In this document: positions 53,876 through 63,893 of the stretch, piece after piece
Layout of the letters: each line of letters begins with the position of its first letter
How positions within the stretch are numbered: position 1 is the first letter of the stretch
Origin: an uncultured Mycoplasma sp.
Lineage (GTDB): Bacteria; Bacillota_I; Bacilli_A; RF39; UBA660
Length of the DNA: 64,000 nt
Reading direction: 5' to 3'
NCBI GenBank assembly: GCA_902493595.1
Contig: CABUPU010000003.1
Location: 1 to 64,000, forward strand
Notes under the pieces: model-generated
Told to the model about the DNA's origin: nothing
Databases searched by the model: none
The model's input: only the letters and a program-made list of their open reading frames with translations
Program-made: the position numbers and the translations under genes

Positions 53876-54558
53876 TCATCAATTTTCTTAATTCTTCCAA
53901 ATACTTTTCTTCCTGGGAATAAACTTACCCTATATTTACTTTTGTTTAAACCTTTAATAACCGTAGAAACTCTTTTAAAGTTTGCATAATAATTATAAAA
54001 AGTATTAACTATTAAATCAGAAAGTTGAATACCAAAGTTAGTTTTAGAATCGTAATAAGAAACACTAAAAACATAATTGTTTAAGCAAAATTCTGTATTT
54101 AAATAATTCTCTAAATTTTTTAAGTCACCTACCCTTACATTACGATTATCACAAAGAAGTTTAATTTCAATTTGTTCATCAGCATAGTTTTTAAGAAGGG
54201 GAAAAATAATATCAGAAAAGATTAGTTTTACAGCATAATTATAAAATATATTTGAATCTACAATGCCTTTTTGCATTTTTTCTTTATCAAATACCTTAGA
54301 AAATCCATAAAAACCTGGAATATTTTCCATACTTGAAAAAATAAGTTGTTTTTCTTTTGTTAAATAGCCATAAGATTTTATTTCTTTATCTATTTTAATC
54401 TTTCTTTCGTCTTTTACAAGCTTATTAATTTTTTTATATAATGATGTTATTTTAAGTCTATATTTTTCAAAAGTAAAATATCCACCAACAGCAAAATATT
54501 TTGTATTACTATTTTTATGAATTGAACCACTTTCATCTAAATATACGTATAATCTCAT
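53872..54558 (-). CDS. DUF3800 protein
   Basis: 228 aa starting MRLYVYLDESGS. The LDESG motif with later acidic residues (LLCDNRN, IQLSDLIVNTFYNYY) marks DUF3800, an RNase H-like fold often found in mobile or defence contexts. Enzyme activity is unproven. Start at 54558 with AGAGGTGA upstream; the earlier in-frame TTG is less likely. Confidence 0.75.
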   Translation of the reverse strand: MRLYVYLDESGSIHKNSNTKYFAVGGYFTFEKYRLKITSLYKKINKLVKDERKIKIDKEIKSYGYLTKEKQLIFSSMENIPGFYGFSKVFDKEKMQKGIVDSNIFYNYAVKLIFSDIIFPLLKNYADEQIEIKLLCDNRNVRVGDLKNLENYLNTEFCLNNYVFSVSYYDSKTNFGIQLSDLIVNTFYNYYANFKRVSTVIKGLNKSKYRVSLFPGRKVFGRIKKIDD

Positions 54559-54615
54559 GATGTCACCTCTACTCAAGATAATACTAAATAAATTAATTGT
54601 TGTCTATATGCAAAT

Positions 54616-54637
54616 ATAAAAAAACCCCAATATGGGG
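54616..54637 (-). terminator. terminator of rplM-rpsI
   Basis: CCCCA-ATA-TGGGG (54625-54637) with a long T-run on the minus strand. Confidence 0.85.
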
Positions 54638-54650
54638 TAAGAAAATATTT

Positions 54651-55070
54651 TTAACGTTTACTAAATTGTGGAGCTCTACGAGCTTTTTTAAGACCATATT
54701 TCTTTCTTTCTTTAACACGAGGATCTCTTGTGATAAATCCAGCATTTTTTAAAATATGTCTATAACTATCTTCTCTAGTTTGGTCAGTATTTTCATCGAA
54801 TTTAAGAAGTGCTCTTGTAATTCCTAAACGAATTGCACCAGTTTGTCCTGAAAATCCACCACCAGATACTTTAACATCGATATCGAATCTATTTAAATTA
54901 TCAGTTAAAACTAGTGGTTGAGTTAAGTCCATAACAAGTGTTTCATAAGGCATATAGTCATGAACATCTACACCATTAACTGTAATATTACCAGTTCCAC
55001 CAACTAAAGTTACTTTTGCTACACTACTTTTTCTTCTACCTGTAGCATTCCAAGTTTGTTTTTTTGCCAT
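54651..55070 (-). CDS. rpsI: 30S ribosomal protein S9
   Basis: 139 aa. Conserved VSGGGFSGQTGAIRLGI core and the basic C-terminal tail ending APQFSKR that reaches the P-site tRNA. A ~10-residue N-terminal extension (MAKKQTWNATGRRKSS) is normal. Follows rplM by 12 nt; AGGAGG precedes the start. Confidence 0.97.
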   Translation of the reverse strand: MAKKQTWNATGRRKSSVAKVTLVGGTGNITVNGVDVHDYMPYETLVMDLTQPLVLTDNLNRFDIDVKVSGGGFSGQTGAIRLGITRALLKFDENTDQTREDSYRHILKNAGFITRDPRVKERKKYGLKKARRAPQFSKR

Positions 55071-55082
55071 AATTTCCTCCTA

Positions 55083-55511
55083 TTACATTTCCATTTCGAT
55101 TGGTTTTTGAGCACTATGTTTATGATCAGCATCAGCATAAACAAATAGTTTTTTACCCATTTTTCTACCAAGTCTATTATGAGGAAGCATACCTTTTACA
55201 GCTCTTTCCATCATTTCTTCTGGATAGTTTTCAATCATAACTTTTGCAGTTCTTTCTCTTAATCCTCCTGGATATCCAGAATGATTATAATATTTCTTAT
55301 CAGTTAATTTATTACCAGTTAAATTTACTTTACTAGCATTAATGATAATAACATAATCTCCACAGTCAACATATGGAGTATATGTAACTTTATGCTTACC
55401 TCTTAAGATATGAGCAGCTTTTGTAGCAACTCTACCTAAATTTTTACCTTCAGCATCAATTACATACCATTTTCTTTCAATATTTTCTTTTGTTTGTAAA
55501 AATGATTTCAT
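55083..55511 (-). CDS. rplM: 50S ribosomal protein L13
   Basis: 142 aa, full length. Conserved WYVIDAEGKNLGR start, DYVIIINA, and the AVKGMLPHNRLGRKM segment. Operon with rpsI. The ~75-nt leader between the promoter and start may carry an L13 autoregulatory structure, but I could not fold a convincing match. Confidence 0.97.
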   Translation of the reverse strand: MKSFLQTKENIERKWYVIDAEGKNLGRVATKAAHILRGKHKVTYTPYVDCGDYVIIINASKVNLTGNKLTDKKYYNHSGYPGGLRERTAKVMIENYPEEMMERAVKGMLPHNRLGRKMGKKLFVYADADHKHSAQKPIEMEM

Positions 55512-55594
55512 AATTTTTCTTTCCCTTCATTTTAATTAACCAATTTAATCTTCCCACAACTAAAAAGGTCTCTTAAATAAATGTACCGATTATG

Positions 55595-55623
55595 ATTATA
55601 TGGTAAAAGTAGTAAATTGTCAA
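55595..55623 (-). promoter_or_regulatory. promoter of rplM-rpsI
   Basis: Perfect TTGACA (55618-55623), 17-nt spacer, perfect TATAAT (55595-55600) on the minus strand, the strongest consensus promoter in the window. Confidence 0.8.
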
Positions 55624-55660
55624 GGAAAATATGCTGGTAACATTTGTTTTTACTGTATTT

Positions 55661-56377
55661 TTAATACCAAACTTTATACAAGTATAATCCCTCGGGTGGT
55701 GCAGTAGGAAGTGACTTAACTTCCACAGTATCAAGCATCCTTAAAAGTTCTTCCTTACTAGAGTTATATTTACCAACCTCCAATAAGGCACCCATTAAAT
55801 TTCTAATCATATAACGATAAAAACCACTACCAATAAAATGAACTTCAATTTTATTATCAAATTTCTTTATGAAGTTAATTTCATAAATAGTTGTTACAGT
55901 TTTATCATTAGTCCCTGATATAAAATTATTAAAATCGTGTGTTCCTAAAAATACTTTTGAGGCATCTTTCATAAGTGCAAAATCTAGTTTTTGTCTAGTT
56001 TGAAAATAATAGTAATTTAATGAACTTTTAAAGGGACCTATATTAATTTTATAAATATATTCTTTCTTTTTAACTGATAATCTTGCGTGAAAATCATCGT
56101 TAACATTAGAAACTGATTTAACAACAATATCCGGATTTAAAAGTAAATTAAGTTTATGTTTTAAACCTTTGATATCATTTTTTATATCAAAGTGAGCAAC
56201 CTGACCCACTGCGTGAACTCCAGCATCAGTTCTTCCTGAGGCTTTAATTTCTATATTATCCTCGAATATTTTTGACAAAGCCTGTTCAATTGTTTTTTGA
56301 ACTGTTCTTGTGTCTTTTTGTCTTTGCAAACCATTAAACTTTGAACCATCATAACTAAATATTATTTTTTTTCTCAT
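55661..56377 (-). CDS. truA: tRNA pseudouridine synthase A
   Basis: 238 aa. Catalytic D51 in GRTDAGVHA, N-terminal FSYDGSKFNGLQRQ, and the C-terminal GSGFYRYMIRNLMG motif. Modifies U38-40 of tRNA anticodon arms. Last gene of the long parA operon; overlaps whiA by 23 nt. Confidence 0.95.
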   Translation of the reverse strand: MRKKIIFSYDGSKFNGLQRQKDTRTVQKTIEQALSKIFEDNIEIKASGRTDAGVHAVGQVAHFDIKNDIKGLKHKLNLLLNPDIVVKSVSNVNDDFHARLSVKKKEYIYKINIGPFKSSLNYYYFQTRQKLDFALMKDASKVFLGTHDFNNFISGTNDKTVTTIYEINFIKKFDNKIEVHFIGSGFYRYMIRNLMGALLEVGKYNSSKEELLRMLDTVEVKSLPTAPPEGLYLYKVWY

Positions 56378-57284
56378 TATTTACCACACTATCCTTATGT
56401 CTTTTTACAAGTGCTGCTATTTTAATAAAATGATGATTAACACCTGATTTTCCAATATTATAACCATATTCAACATTAGCAATTTGTGCAATTTCCGCTA
56501 AAGAACTTTCTGGGTACTTTTTACGGATTTCACAAATAATTTTTGTATTATCATCAAGAAGACTTAACAAATCATTATCTATAATATAATTAATTTCATT
56601 TAACTGTTTAAGTCCCGTTTGAATAGTTTTTGTTTGATTAGAAAGTTCACAATTATTTAATCTGTTAACCATATTTTTATGATCACGATATATTCTTATA
56701 TCTTCGAAGAAAAACAAACATTCTGTAGCCTTAAACATTTTAAAAATATCTGATATGTTATCACCGTTTTTTACATAAACAACAAACTTGTAACCTCTTT
56801 TTATAATTTTTGAATTAATTTTAAAATACTTTAAAAGATTATCTATCTCTTTAGCAATTTTTTCATTTTTACATATATACTCTAAATGATATCTACTTGT
56901 CTGAGGATTTGTAACATTTCCAATTGCTAAAAATGCTCCCTCTAAAAAAGCAATTTTTTCTTCATCACTTTCAAGAGTAATCTTTTCATTAACATTAAGT
57001 ACTTTTTTAATATAATCAATATTTTCATTTATTGTAAGTATATATATTTGTTTAACTCTAAATCTATTTTGATTTCTAACTGTAATGTTCGCAGAAATAT
57101 TAAATACTGTTTTAATATCTTTGTATATCTTTCTAGCAACTGAGGCATTTTCTAAAGTAATAATAATTTGCTTCGAGGTAATTTTAGAGTTACATCTTAC
57201 AAATGCTGAAAGCTCACTACAAGCATCTACACTAGAGTAAACATTTTTCGATATTTCATCTTTTAAACTTGTATTGAATGTCAT
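56355..57284 (-). CDS. whiA: WhiA-family DNA-binding protein
   Basis: 309 aa. The N-terminal LAGLIDADG-like domain (about 1-215, including the AFLEGAFLAIGNV pair) lacks endonuclease residues, and the C-terminal HTH has the WhiA motif PESSLAEIAQI. Affects division and chromosome segregation in Bacillota. It follows yvcK as in Bacillus. Confidence 0.92.
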   Translation of the reverse strand: MTFNTSLKDEISKNVYSSVDACSELSAFVRCNSKITSKQIIITLENASVARKIYKDIKTVFNISANITVRNQNRFRVKQIYILTINENIDYIKKVLNVNEKITLESDEEKIAFLEGAFLAIGNVTNPQTSRYHLEYICKNEKIAKEIDNLLKYFKINSKIIKRGYKFVVYVKNGDNISDIFKMFKATECLFFFEDIRIYRDHKNMVNRLNNCELSNQTKTIQTGLKQLNEINYIIDNDLLSLLDDNTKIICEIRKKYPESSLAEIAQIANVEYGYNIGKSGVNHHFIKIAALVKRHKDSVVNNEKKNNI

Positions 57285-58237
57285 TATTTTCCATCCATTA
57301 AATATGAAAATATTAAGTATGCTGTTTTTAATGAATCATGACGATAATAACCATTTTCAATAACATATAAAGTATCCTTAATTATTTGAACATTCATATT
57401 TTCTAATGTATCTACATCTAAAATAACTGGATCTTTTTGCTCACTTGTAGCATATTTTTTTGAAAGTGTACTACTCATAGGTTTATCATTAGCAAGAACT
57501 AAATTTACACTACCATTTCCTAAATAGTTTTCTAAAACCTTTATATGATCAGATACCTTAAAACCATCAGTTTCACCAGGTTGAGTAAATAAATTACATA
57601 TATACATTTTTTTTGCTTTTGAATGATTAATAGCCCTTACTAAATCCTTGTTGATAAGATGGGGAATTATACTTGTATATAAACTTCCCGAAGAAAATAT
57701 AATTAAATCAGCTTTATTTACTGCATCATACACTTTTGGATTAACAGTAATATCTTTATCATAAGTAATCTTTATAATCCTTTCTTTTGCTTTAGTAATT
57801 TGCTCCTCACCAAAAACTTTTTTTCCAGACTCTGTAATTCCAACCAAATTAACAGAATCTTCGGTTAAAGGTAATATTTTTCCATTAGTTATATCAAGAA
57901 TCTTTTCTAAAATAGGAAGACTACTTGCAAAATCGCCTTTTAAATCCAAAAGAGCAGTTAATAATAGATTTTTTATTGAATGATTACCTAGAGTTTTAGA
58001 TTTAGTGAATCTATAATTAAGTAGATTTTCAACATCACTATCAATATTCGCCATTGAAAGCATCACTTTAGTAATATCTCCGACTGCTGGAATATTCATT
58101 TCTTTACGAAGTCTTCCTGTACTTTTTCCATTATCAGATACAGAAACTACTGCAGTAATATCAAGTGGAAATAGTTTTAATCCTTTTAAAAGTTGTGAAA
58201 GTCCACTTCCTCCACCAAAAATAACTATTTTTTTCAT
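57284..58237 (-). CDS. yvcK: YvcK/CofD-like protein
   Basis: 317 aa. GGGSGLSQLLKGLK nucleotide-binding loop (about 8-21), VSDNGKSTG, and the later LFTQPGETDGF segment define the YvcK family, which binds UDP-sugars and coordinates carbon metabolism with cell-wall synthesis. The usual rapZ/yvcJ neighbour is missing; a DUF362 gene precedes it with a 4-nt overlap. Confidence 0.9.
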   Translation of the reverse strand: MKKIVIFGGGSGLSQLLKGLKLFPLDITAVVSVSDNGKSTGRLRKEMNIPAVGDITKVMLSMANIDSDVENLLNYRFTKSKTLGNHSIKNLLLTALLDLKGDFASSLPILEKILDITNGKILPLTEDSVNLVGITESGKKVFGEEQITKAKERIIKITYDKDITVNPKVYDAVNKADLIIFSSGSLYTSIIPHLINKDLVRAINHSKAKKMYICNLFTQPGETDGFKVSDHIKVLENYLGNGSVNLVLANDKPMSSTLSKKYATSEQKDPVILDVDTLENMNVQIIKDTLYVIENGYYRHDSLKTAYLIFSYLMDGK

Positions 58238-59352
58238 TTAAACCTCCTATTTAAAATTTTATTCAAAATATTTGTTTTAACTCTCATTGCTCCTACTGGA
58301 CAAAATTCCTGACAACAATAACACTTTATACATTTTTCCCTATCAATAACTGGATACCCTTTTTCCATTGTTATTGACTTTTTAGGACAAATATTTTTAC
58401 ATTTTTGACATTTTATACAACTATTTTTATCACAATATGGTTTATTTTCAAATACTTTTGACATTACATTTCCAACTAAACTATGATTATAAAACTTAAT
58501 ATCAATAGCATTTTCAATTAATTCAAAATCTTTTGTTATAAATTTGTTGATATCTTCATTTAAAGTAATTTCATTATGATTAAATAACCCTCTTTTTTCA
58601 CTTTGAACAATTGTATTAACCAAGTTTGGATTCAAATTTATTACTTTTGCACAAATATAATCTAAAGCATATGTATTAGTGCTAGCAATAATAGAACCAA
58701 TTTTTTTAGGATTACCCATCGTAGGACCATTACCTTCCATACCAATAATTGCATCAACTATATTTAAATCAAATTTAAAATATTCATTTAAATCAATTAA
58801 CATATTAGCAAAATCATCATGATTTGGAAACCTATAATGATATTCAGACTTTATAAGTCCTGGAATAGTTCCATATAAGTTTTTTACTGAGGCACTCATT
58901 TTCATCATTGCATGGGTTTTTAATTTACAAAAATTTATTTTAAAATCAAAATCATCAATATAACTTGTGTAATCAAAGTTTTTTAAAAATAAGGCTTTAT
59001 TATTCGAAATGTTTTTAATATTAAAATTATAATTTAGTTCAGCACCTGTTTCATTCATTTTAGTAATTTTATAAATGTGATCTAAATGTGACTTATTAAA
59101 TTGTCCTCCGGGACTATCTCCAATTACAACTTCTGCACCTCTATTTTTTAAGAAATCCACTAAAAAAGATAAAAGTAAATAATTAGTTGTAGCACCTTTT
59201 TCCGGAGGTAAAGCTGAAACTAAATTTGCTTTAATTAAAACCTTTGATTTAGAATTTATTTTTTTTAGGCACTCAAAATTACTAAGAATACTTAAAAGAA
59301 CATTCTTAGAATTTTTATATTCACTACATTTTTCAATAAATACTTTATCCAT
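58234..59352 (-). CDS. DUF362 protein with two 4Fe-4S clusters
   Basis: 372 aa. The N-terminal ~290 residues are the DUF362 domain (GDSPGGQF, FKINFCKLKTHAMMKMS, IVDAIIGMEGNGP). The C-terminus is a two-cluster ferredoxin module: CIKCQKCKNICP and CIKCYCCQEFCP (about 318-357). Probably an electron-transfer or metallocentre enzyme; function unknown. Start abuts ychF at base 59352. Confidence 0.85.
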   Translation of the reverse strand: MDKVFIEKCSEYKNSKNVLLSILSNFECLKKINSKSKVLIKANLVSALPPEKGATTNYLLLSFLVDFLKNRGAEVVIGDSPGGQFNKSHLDHIYKITKMNETGAELNYNFNIKNISNNKALFLKNFDYTSYIDDFDFKINFCKLKTHAMMKMSASVKNLYGTIPGLIKSEYHYRFPNHDDFANMLIDLNEYFKFDLNIVDAIIGMEGNGPTMGNPKKIGSIIASTNTYALDYICAKVINLNPNLVNTIVQSEKRGLFNHNEITLNEDINKFITKDFELIENAIDIKFYNHSLVGNVMSKVFENKPYCDKNSCIKCQKCKNICPKKSITMEKGYPVIDREKCIKCYCCQEFCPVGAMRVKTNILNKILNRRFK

Positions 59353-60452
59353 TATACATTAAACCTAAAGTAACAAATGTCACCATCTTGCATAACATAT
59401 TCTTTTCCCTCAAGGCGAAGACGGCCTGCTTCTTTTACTTTAACTTCACTTCCAAATGTTTCAAGGTCCTCGAAACTCATAACTTCTGCTTTAATAAATC
59501 CCCTTTCAAAGTCAGAGTGAATTATACCAGCACATTTTGGAGCAAGCATTCCTTTTTTAAAAGTCCATGCTCTTACTTCATCTTTTCCACATGTGAAGAA
59601 TGTTGCAAGACCTAATAAATCATATGTTGCAAATATAAGTTTATCAAGACCACTATTAGAAATACCTAATTCATTTAAATATTCATCTCTATCTTCATCT
59701 GAAAGTGATGATAATTCTTCCTCCATTTTAGCACACATAACAATTACGCTTGAACCTTCTTTTTCAGCATACTCTTTAACTAATTTAGTATATTTATTAT
59801 CACCATTTATAACATCATCCTCTAAAACATTGGCTGCATAAATAACTTTCTTTTGTGTTATTAAATTAAATCCACTTAAAAGATTAAGTTCATCTTCATT
59901 AAACTCTAAATTTTTAACTAAAATATTTTTTTGTAAAGCATCTTTAATTCTATTTAAAAGGTTAACTTCTAGAGCAAGTGCTTTATCTTTTGTAGCTTGT
60001 GCTTTCTTTTCTATCTTATCAAGTCTATTTTGAACAATCTCTAAATCAGATAAAATTAATTCTGTATTAATTATTTCAATATCTGAAATTGGATCAACCT
60101 TACCAGAAACGTGTATTATTTCTGGATTATCAAAACATCTTACAACATGAACAATTGCATCAACCTCACGAATGTGTGATAAAAACTTATTGCCAAGACC
60201 CTCACCACTTGAGGCACCTTTTACAAGTCCTGCAATATCGATAAATTCATAACTGGTTGGTACAACACTTTTTGGTTCATACATATGAACTAGATAGTCC
60301 ATTCTTTTATCTGGAACCATAACAATACCAACATTTGGTTCAATTGTAGCAAACGGATAATTTGCTGCAATAATATTTTTCTTTGTAATAGCATTAAATA
60401 AAGTTGATTTTCCTACGTTTGGAAGGCCAACAATTCCCGCTTTTAATGACAT
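59352..60452 (-). CDS. ychF: YchF/OLA1-family ATPase/GTPase
   Basis: 366 aa, full length. P-loop GLPNVGKSTLFN (about 8-19), switch segment in ANYPFATIEPNVG, G3 in DIAGLVKGAS, and the C-terminal TGS-like domain ending in VMQDGDICYFRFNV. Ribosome- and stress-associated translational ATPase. Confidence 0.95.
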   Translation of the reverse strand: MSLKAGIVGLPNVGKSTLFNAITKKNIIAANYPFATIEPNVGIVMVPDKRMDYLVHMYEPKSVVPTSYEFIDIAGLVKGASSGEGLGNKFLSHIREVDAIVHVVRCFDNPEIIHVSGKVDPISDIEIINTELILSDLEIVQNRLDKIEKKAQATKDKALALEVNLLNRIKDALQKNILVKNLEFNEDELNLLSGFNLITQKKVIYAANVLEDDVINGDNKYTKLVKEYAEKEGSSVIVMCAKMEEELSSLSDEDRDEYLNELGISNSGLDKLIFATYDLLGLATFFTCGKDEVRAWTFKKGMLAPKCAGIIHSDFERGFIKAEVMSFEDLETFGSEVKVKEAGRLRLEGKEYVMQDGDICYFRFNV

Positions 60453-60466
60453 ATTAATCCCCCATT

Positions 60467-62005
60467 CTAAATAAATACAAATCCGTTAACACCTAAAGGT
60501 ATATTAATTAAATACCATAAAATAATTAGAGCAACGAATGTAAATGCAGTTACCGCACTATATGGTAACATAAATCTAATTGAATCAATTATACTTAATT
60601 CATTTTTACTTTGTGAACCTCTTTCAAGGTACGCTAAATATATAATATAATAAGCAAATATAGGTGTTATTCCAATACTTACACATTCTCCAAGTCTAAA
60701 TATTAGTTGGGTAAACTGAGAGGACATACCAGCATTTAGAAATGTAGGTACAACTGATGATGACATTATTGTCCATTTATTTACAGAACCAGGTACAAAT
60801 ATTGTAGCTATTATAGAGCATACAAATAATAAGAATACCAAAGCAAGTCCTGTAAAATTTGAACTTACAATAAGGTTAGTAAGACCTGCGACTACAACAT
60901 TACCAATATTTGAATATTTAAAAATACTTATTAATGTTGAACCAACAAAAATATATACTAAGGTTTTTCCTATACCATTTAAACTATAGCCTAAAGCATC
61001 AACAAAATCTCTGGAATTTTTAATCTTTTTAGCAACAATCCCATAAACTAATCCCATTATTACAAATAAAATTGTTATAATAAATACAAATCCGTTTGAA
61101 AAAAATGATTTAGTACCAAACAATTTATCAATATATAAACTTTCACGATAATTTAGGAAGTTTCCTGATAAAGGAAGTCCAGGTATTATATTATAAATTA
61201 TTATTATTAAATAAATAATACTAGCAAAAATTGATAAAATTAAACCTTTAAGTTCAACTTTAGACGGATTAAACTCCATTTCTAAATCATCAATGTATTC
61301 ATATTTAGGTAACTTTTTAGCTATAACATTTTCTGTAATATATGTTAACACTAAAGATAAAACTAAAATAGATACAGTCATAAATAATATTAAAGAAAAT
61401 GTATTAAAAATAAAATTACTATCAAGCATCTTTGTACTTATTGTCGTAAGATTTGCAAGTGAGGAGTCAATACTTGTAAAAAATATTGATAATCCATAGC
61501 CACAAGTTAAAGCGGCATATGATGAAATAACACCAATATTGGGATTTCTTTTACCATATTTAAATATTAACCCAGAAAGAGGAATAATAGCTAAAAAAGG
61601 TATATCTCCCATAATACTAGAAAGTAAACAAATTAATATAATAACAAACGTTATCGTTCTTTTTTTTGCTTTTCTAGTAAGAAGTCCTAAAGCAGTTTGT
61701 AAAAAACCACTTTTTTCCATAACTCCTATACCAATAAGCATTATAATTAAATTAGATAAAACTTTATAATTAGCAAAATTTGCAACTGTATTAGCAAAAA
61801 TATATTTAAGTCCATGTAAAGAAAACATATTTATTATTGATTCAGTTGTTGTAATATATTCTCCCCTCGAAGAGTTAATTGCTGTATAAGAAAAAGAAAA
61901 ATTAAATATAGATAAAAGCAAACTTAAAACTATTACTCCAAAAATTATTATAAGTACACTCATAACCGGATGTAATTTAACTTTATTTCTAATCTTCCTT
62001 TTCAT
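60467..62005 (-). CDS. AbgT-family transporter
   Basis: 512 aa with about 11-12 hydrophobic segments and two re-entrant Pro/Gly-rich regions (SSIMGDIPFLAIIPLSGL and FVPGSVNKWTIMSSSVVP) typical of AbgT. Family members import p-aminobenzoyl-glutamate or export sulfonamides. It overlaps the DUF951 gene by 17 nt. Its place inside the par-ychF operon is unusual. Confidence 0.85.
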   Translation of the reverse strand: MKRKIRNKVKLHPVMSVLIIIFGVIVLSLLLSIFNFSFSYTAINSSRGEYITTTESIINMFSLHGLKYIFANTVANFANYKVLSNLIIMLIGIGVMEKSGFLQTALGLLTRKAKKRTITFVIILICLLSSIMGDIPFLAIIPLSGLIFKYGKRNPNIGVISSYAALTCGYGLSIFFTSIDSSLANLTTISTKMLDSNFIFNTFSLILFMTVSILVLSLVLTYITENVIAKKLPKYEYIDDLEMEFNPSKVELKGLILSIFASIIYLIIIIYNIIPGLPLSGNFLNYRESLYIDKLFGTKSFFSNGFVFIITILFVIMGLVYGIVAKKIKNSRDFVDALGYSLNGIGKTLVYIFVGSTLISIFKYSNIGNVVVAGLTNLIVSSNFTGLALVFLLFVCSIIATIFVPGSVNKWTIMSSSVVPTFLNAGMSSQFTQLIFRLGECVSIGITPIFAYYIIYLAYLERGSQSKNELSIIDSIRFMLPYSAVTAFTFVALIILWYLINIPLGVNGFVFI

Positions 62006-62186
62006 TTTTAATCACCTTTTTTAATTTCTTATAAAAATCAAGACGATCAAGCATTATTTCTCGTCCACAATTTTTACATTTAATTTTTACATCAGCACCA
62101 ATTCTAGTTACAACCCATAAATTTGTTTTACATGCATGAGGTTTTTTCATTATAACTTCATCATTTAAACTAAATTCTTGCTTCAT
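61989..62186 (-). CDS. DUF951 protein (65 aa)
   Basis: Small conserved protein with MKKPHACKTNLW and the zinc-knuckle-like CKNCGREIMLDR, the DUF951 signature. Usually encoded near parB/ychF in Bacillota, as here. Start taken at 62186, 6-7 nt after AAAGGA; the Met two codons upstream overlaps that site. Confidence 0.85.
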   Translation of the reverse strand: MKQEFSLNDEVIMKKPHACKTNLWVVTRIGADVKIKCKNCGREIMLDRLDFYKKLKKVIKNEKED

Positions 62187-62197
62187 AAACATCCTTT

Positions 62198-63064
62198 CTA
62201 GTCGTTAAAGTTTATATTTAAAATCTCCATTATTCTATTTAAATCTTGCATTGAATTATATGATATTTCAATCTTTTTATTTGAAATTCTAACTTTATTA
62301 CCAATTGTATCACTAAATGCATCTTCATACATTCTAAATTTTTCATTCTTTTCTTTAACGGCTTTTTTGTCATCTTTTTTTGATAACATTTTTTCAACAT
62401 CACGAACATTTAAATTCTCTTTAATTATTTTGTTTGCTAAATTAATAACTTTTTCTTCATTATCAATTTTACTTAAACATCTTGCGTGTGACATTGAAAG
62501 TTTTCCATTTTTAACAAGTTCTTGTACACTTTTTGGTAAATTTAAAAGTCCTAAAAGATTAGTTATATAACTTCTACTTTTACCAAATTTTTTTGAAAAT
62601 TCTTCTTGAGTCATATCTTTAACTTGTAAAATATTTGAAATAGAAATTGCTGTATCTACTGGATTTAAATCCTCTCTTTGAATATTTTCAAGAAGAGCAA
62701 TTTCCATCATTTCCTCATCAGTAAAGTCTTTTATTATTGCTGGTACTGTTGTAAGACCTGCTATTTTTGAGGCTTTACATCTTCTTTCACCAGCAACAAT
62801 TTCATAGCCTTTAACACTTTTCTTCAATATAACTGGTTCTACTACACCATATACTTTAATTGAATCTGCAAGTTCATTTAAAGCCTCTTCATCAAAGACT
62901 TTTCTTGGTTGATAAGGGTTTGGTCTAATTTGAGAAAGTTCAATCTCAGTGGCATTATTTCTTTCCTCTTTAACAATTGTGTCCTCCAAAGTATCAATTG
63001 TAAATGATGAATTAGAAAATAATTCCTCTAATCCTTTACCTAAAGCTTTTTTCTTAGTTTCCAT
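62198..63064 (-). CDS. parB: ParB/Spo0J chromosome-partition protein
   Basis: 288 aa. N-terminal CTPase box with GERRCKAS (about 95) and ENIQREDLNP, central HTH (about 160-185, KFGKSRSYITNLLGLL) that binds parS, and a dimerising C-terminus. It overlaps the parA end by 11 nt. I use the ATG at 63064; the TTG three codons earlier is too near the ribosome site. Confidence 0.93.
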   Translation of the reverse strand: METKKKALGKGLEELFSNSSFTIDTLEDTIVKEERNNATEIELSQIRPNPYQPRKVFDEEALNELADSIKVYGVVEPVILKKSVKGYEIVAGERRCKASKIAGLTTVPAIIKDFTDEEMMEIALLENIQREDLNPVDTAISISNILQVKDMTQEEFSKKFGKSRSYITNLLGLLNLPKSVQELVKNGKLSMSHARCLSKIDNEEKVINLANKIIKENLNVRDVEKMLSKKDDKKAVKEKNEKFRMYEDAFSDTIGNKVRISNKKIEISYNSMQDLNRIMEILNINFND

Positions 63065-63839
63065 CTCTTTCAATCACCTCTTTCGCTAAATTATGATATG
63101 CTTCAGCCCCACGACTTTCTGGATCATATTCATTTATTGGTTTTCCATGACTTGGCGCCTCAACAAGTCTTACAAGTCTAGGAATAATTGTATTAAATAC
63201 TTTATCTTTAAAATATTTTCTAATTTCTTCGATTACTTCAAGTCCAATATTAGTTCTGCCATCAAGCATAGTAAGTAGTACACCTTCAATGCGAAGTTCA
63301 GGATTCATTGAATTTTGAACCATTATTATAGAGTTTAATAACTGGGTAATACCCTCTAAAGCATAGAACTCACATTGTACTGGTATAATAACAGCATCAC
63401 TTGCAACAAGTGCATTCATTGTGGAAAGTCCTAAAGATGGTTGACAATCAATTATTATATAATCAAAATTATCTTTAATAGTTTCTAATGCATTTCTTAA
63501 TTGGTTATTTCTTTGAAATGTATTATCAGAAAACATCTTTTTAACAAATTCAACATCAATTCCCGCTAAATTTAATGTTGAGGGAATTATACTTAAATTT
63601 TTAAATTTTGTTTTATAAATAGCTTTTTTAATTTCACATAAACCAGTTATAGTTTCATAAATATCATGCTCAAAATCAGTGGTATTAAAACCAAGTCCAG
63701 TTGTAGCATTGCTTTGTGGATCCATGTCAATAAGAAGGGTTTTTTTCCCACATTGTCCTAAAGCTGCTGCTAAATTTATACTTGTTGTAGTCTTACCGAC
63801 ACCACCTTTTTGATTAACTAATGATATTACTCTTGCCAT
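63054..63839 (-). CDS. parA: ParA/Soj chromosome-partition ATPase
   Basis: 261 aa. Deviant Walker A KGGVGKTTTS (about 10-19), Walker A' LLIDMDPQ, Walker B IIIDCQPSLG. Works with ParB in origin segregation and replication control. It is the first gene of the leftward operon, preceded by a GGAAG ribosome site; its promoter is not obvious. Confidence 0.95.
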   Translation of the reverse strand: MARVISLVNQKGGVGKTTTSINLAAALGQCGKKTLLIDMDPQSNATTGLGFNTTDFEHDIYETITGLCEIKKAIYKTKFKNLSIIPSTLNLAGIDVEFVKKMFSDNTFQRNNQLRNALETIKDNFDYIIIDCQPSLGLSTMNALVASDAVIIPVQCEFYALEGITQLLNSIIMVQNSMNPELRIEGVLLTMLDGRTNIGLEVIEEIRKYFKDKVFNTIIPRLVRLVEAPSHGKPINEYDPESRGAEAYHNLAKEVIERDGN

Positions 63840-63893
63840 ATTAACACTTCCTAACTGCTACTATATATTTTAACATATAATAATAAATTATTG

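Noticed and set aside
63840..63893. parS site near parAB
   Set aside because: No match to the 16-bp TGTTTCACGTGAAACA-type palindrome was seen in this stretch.
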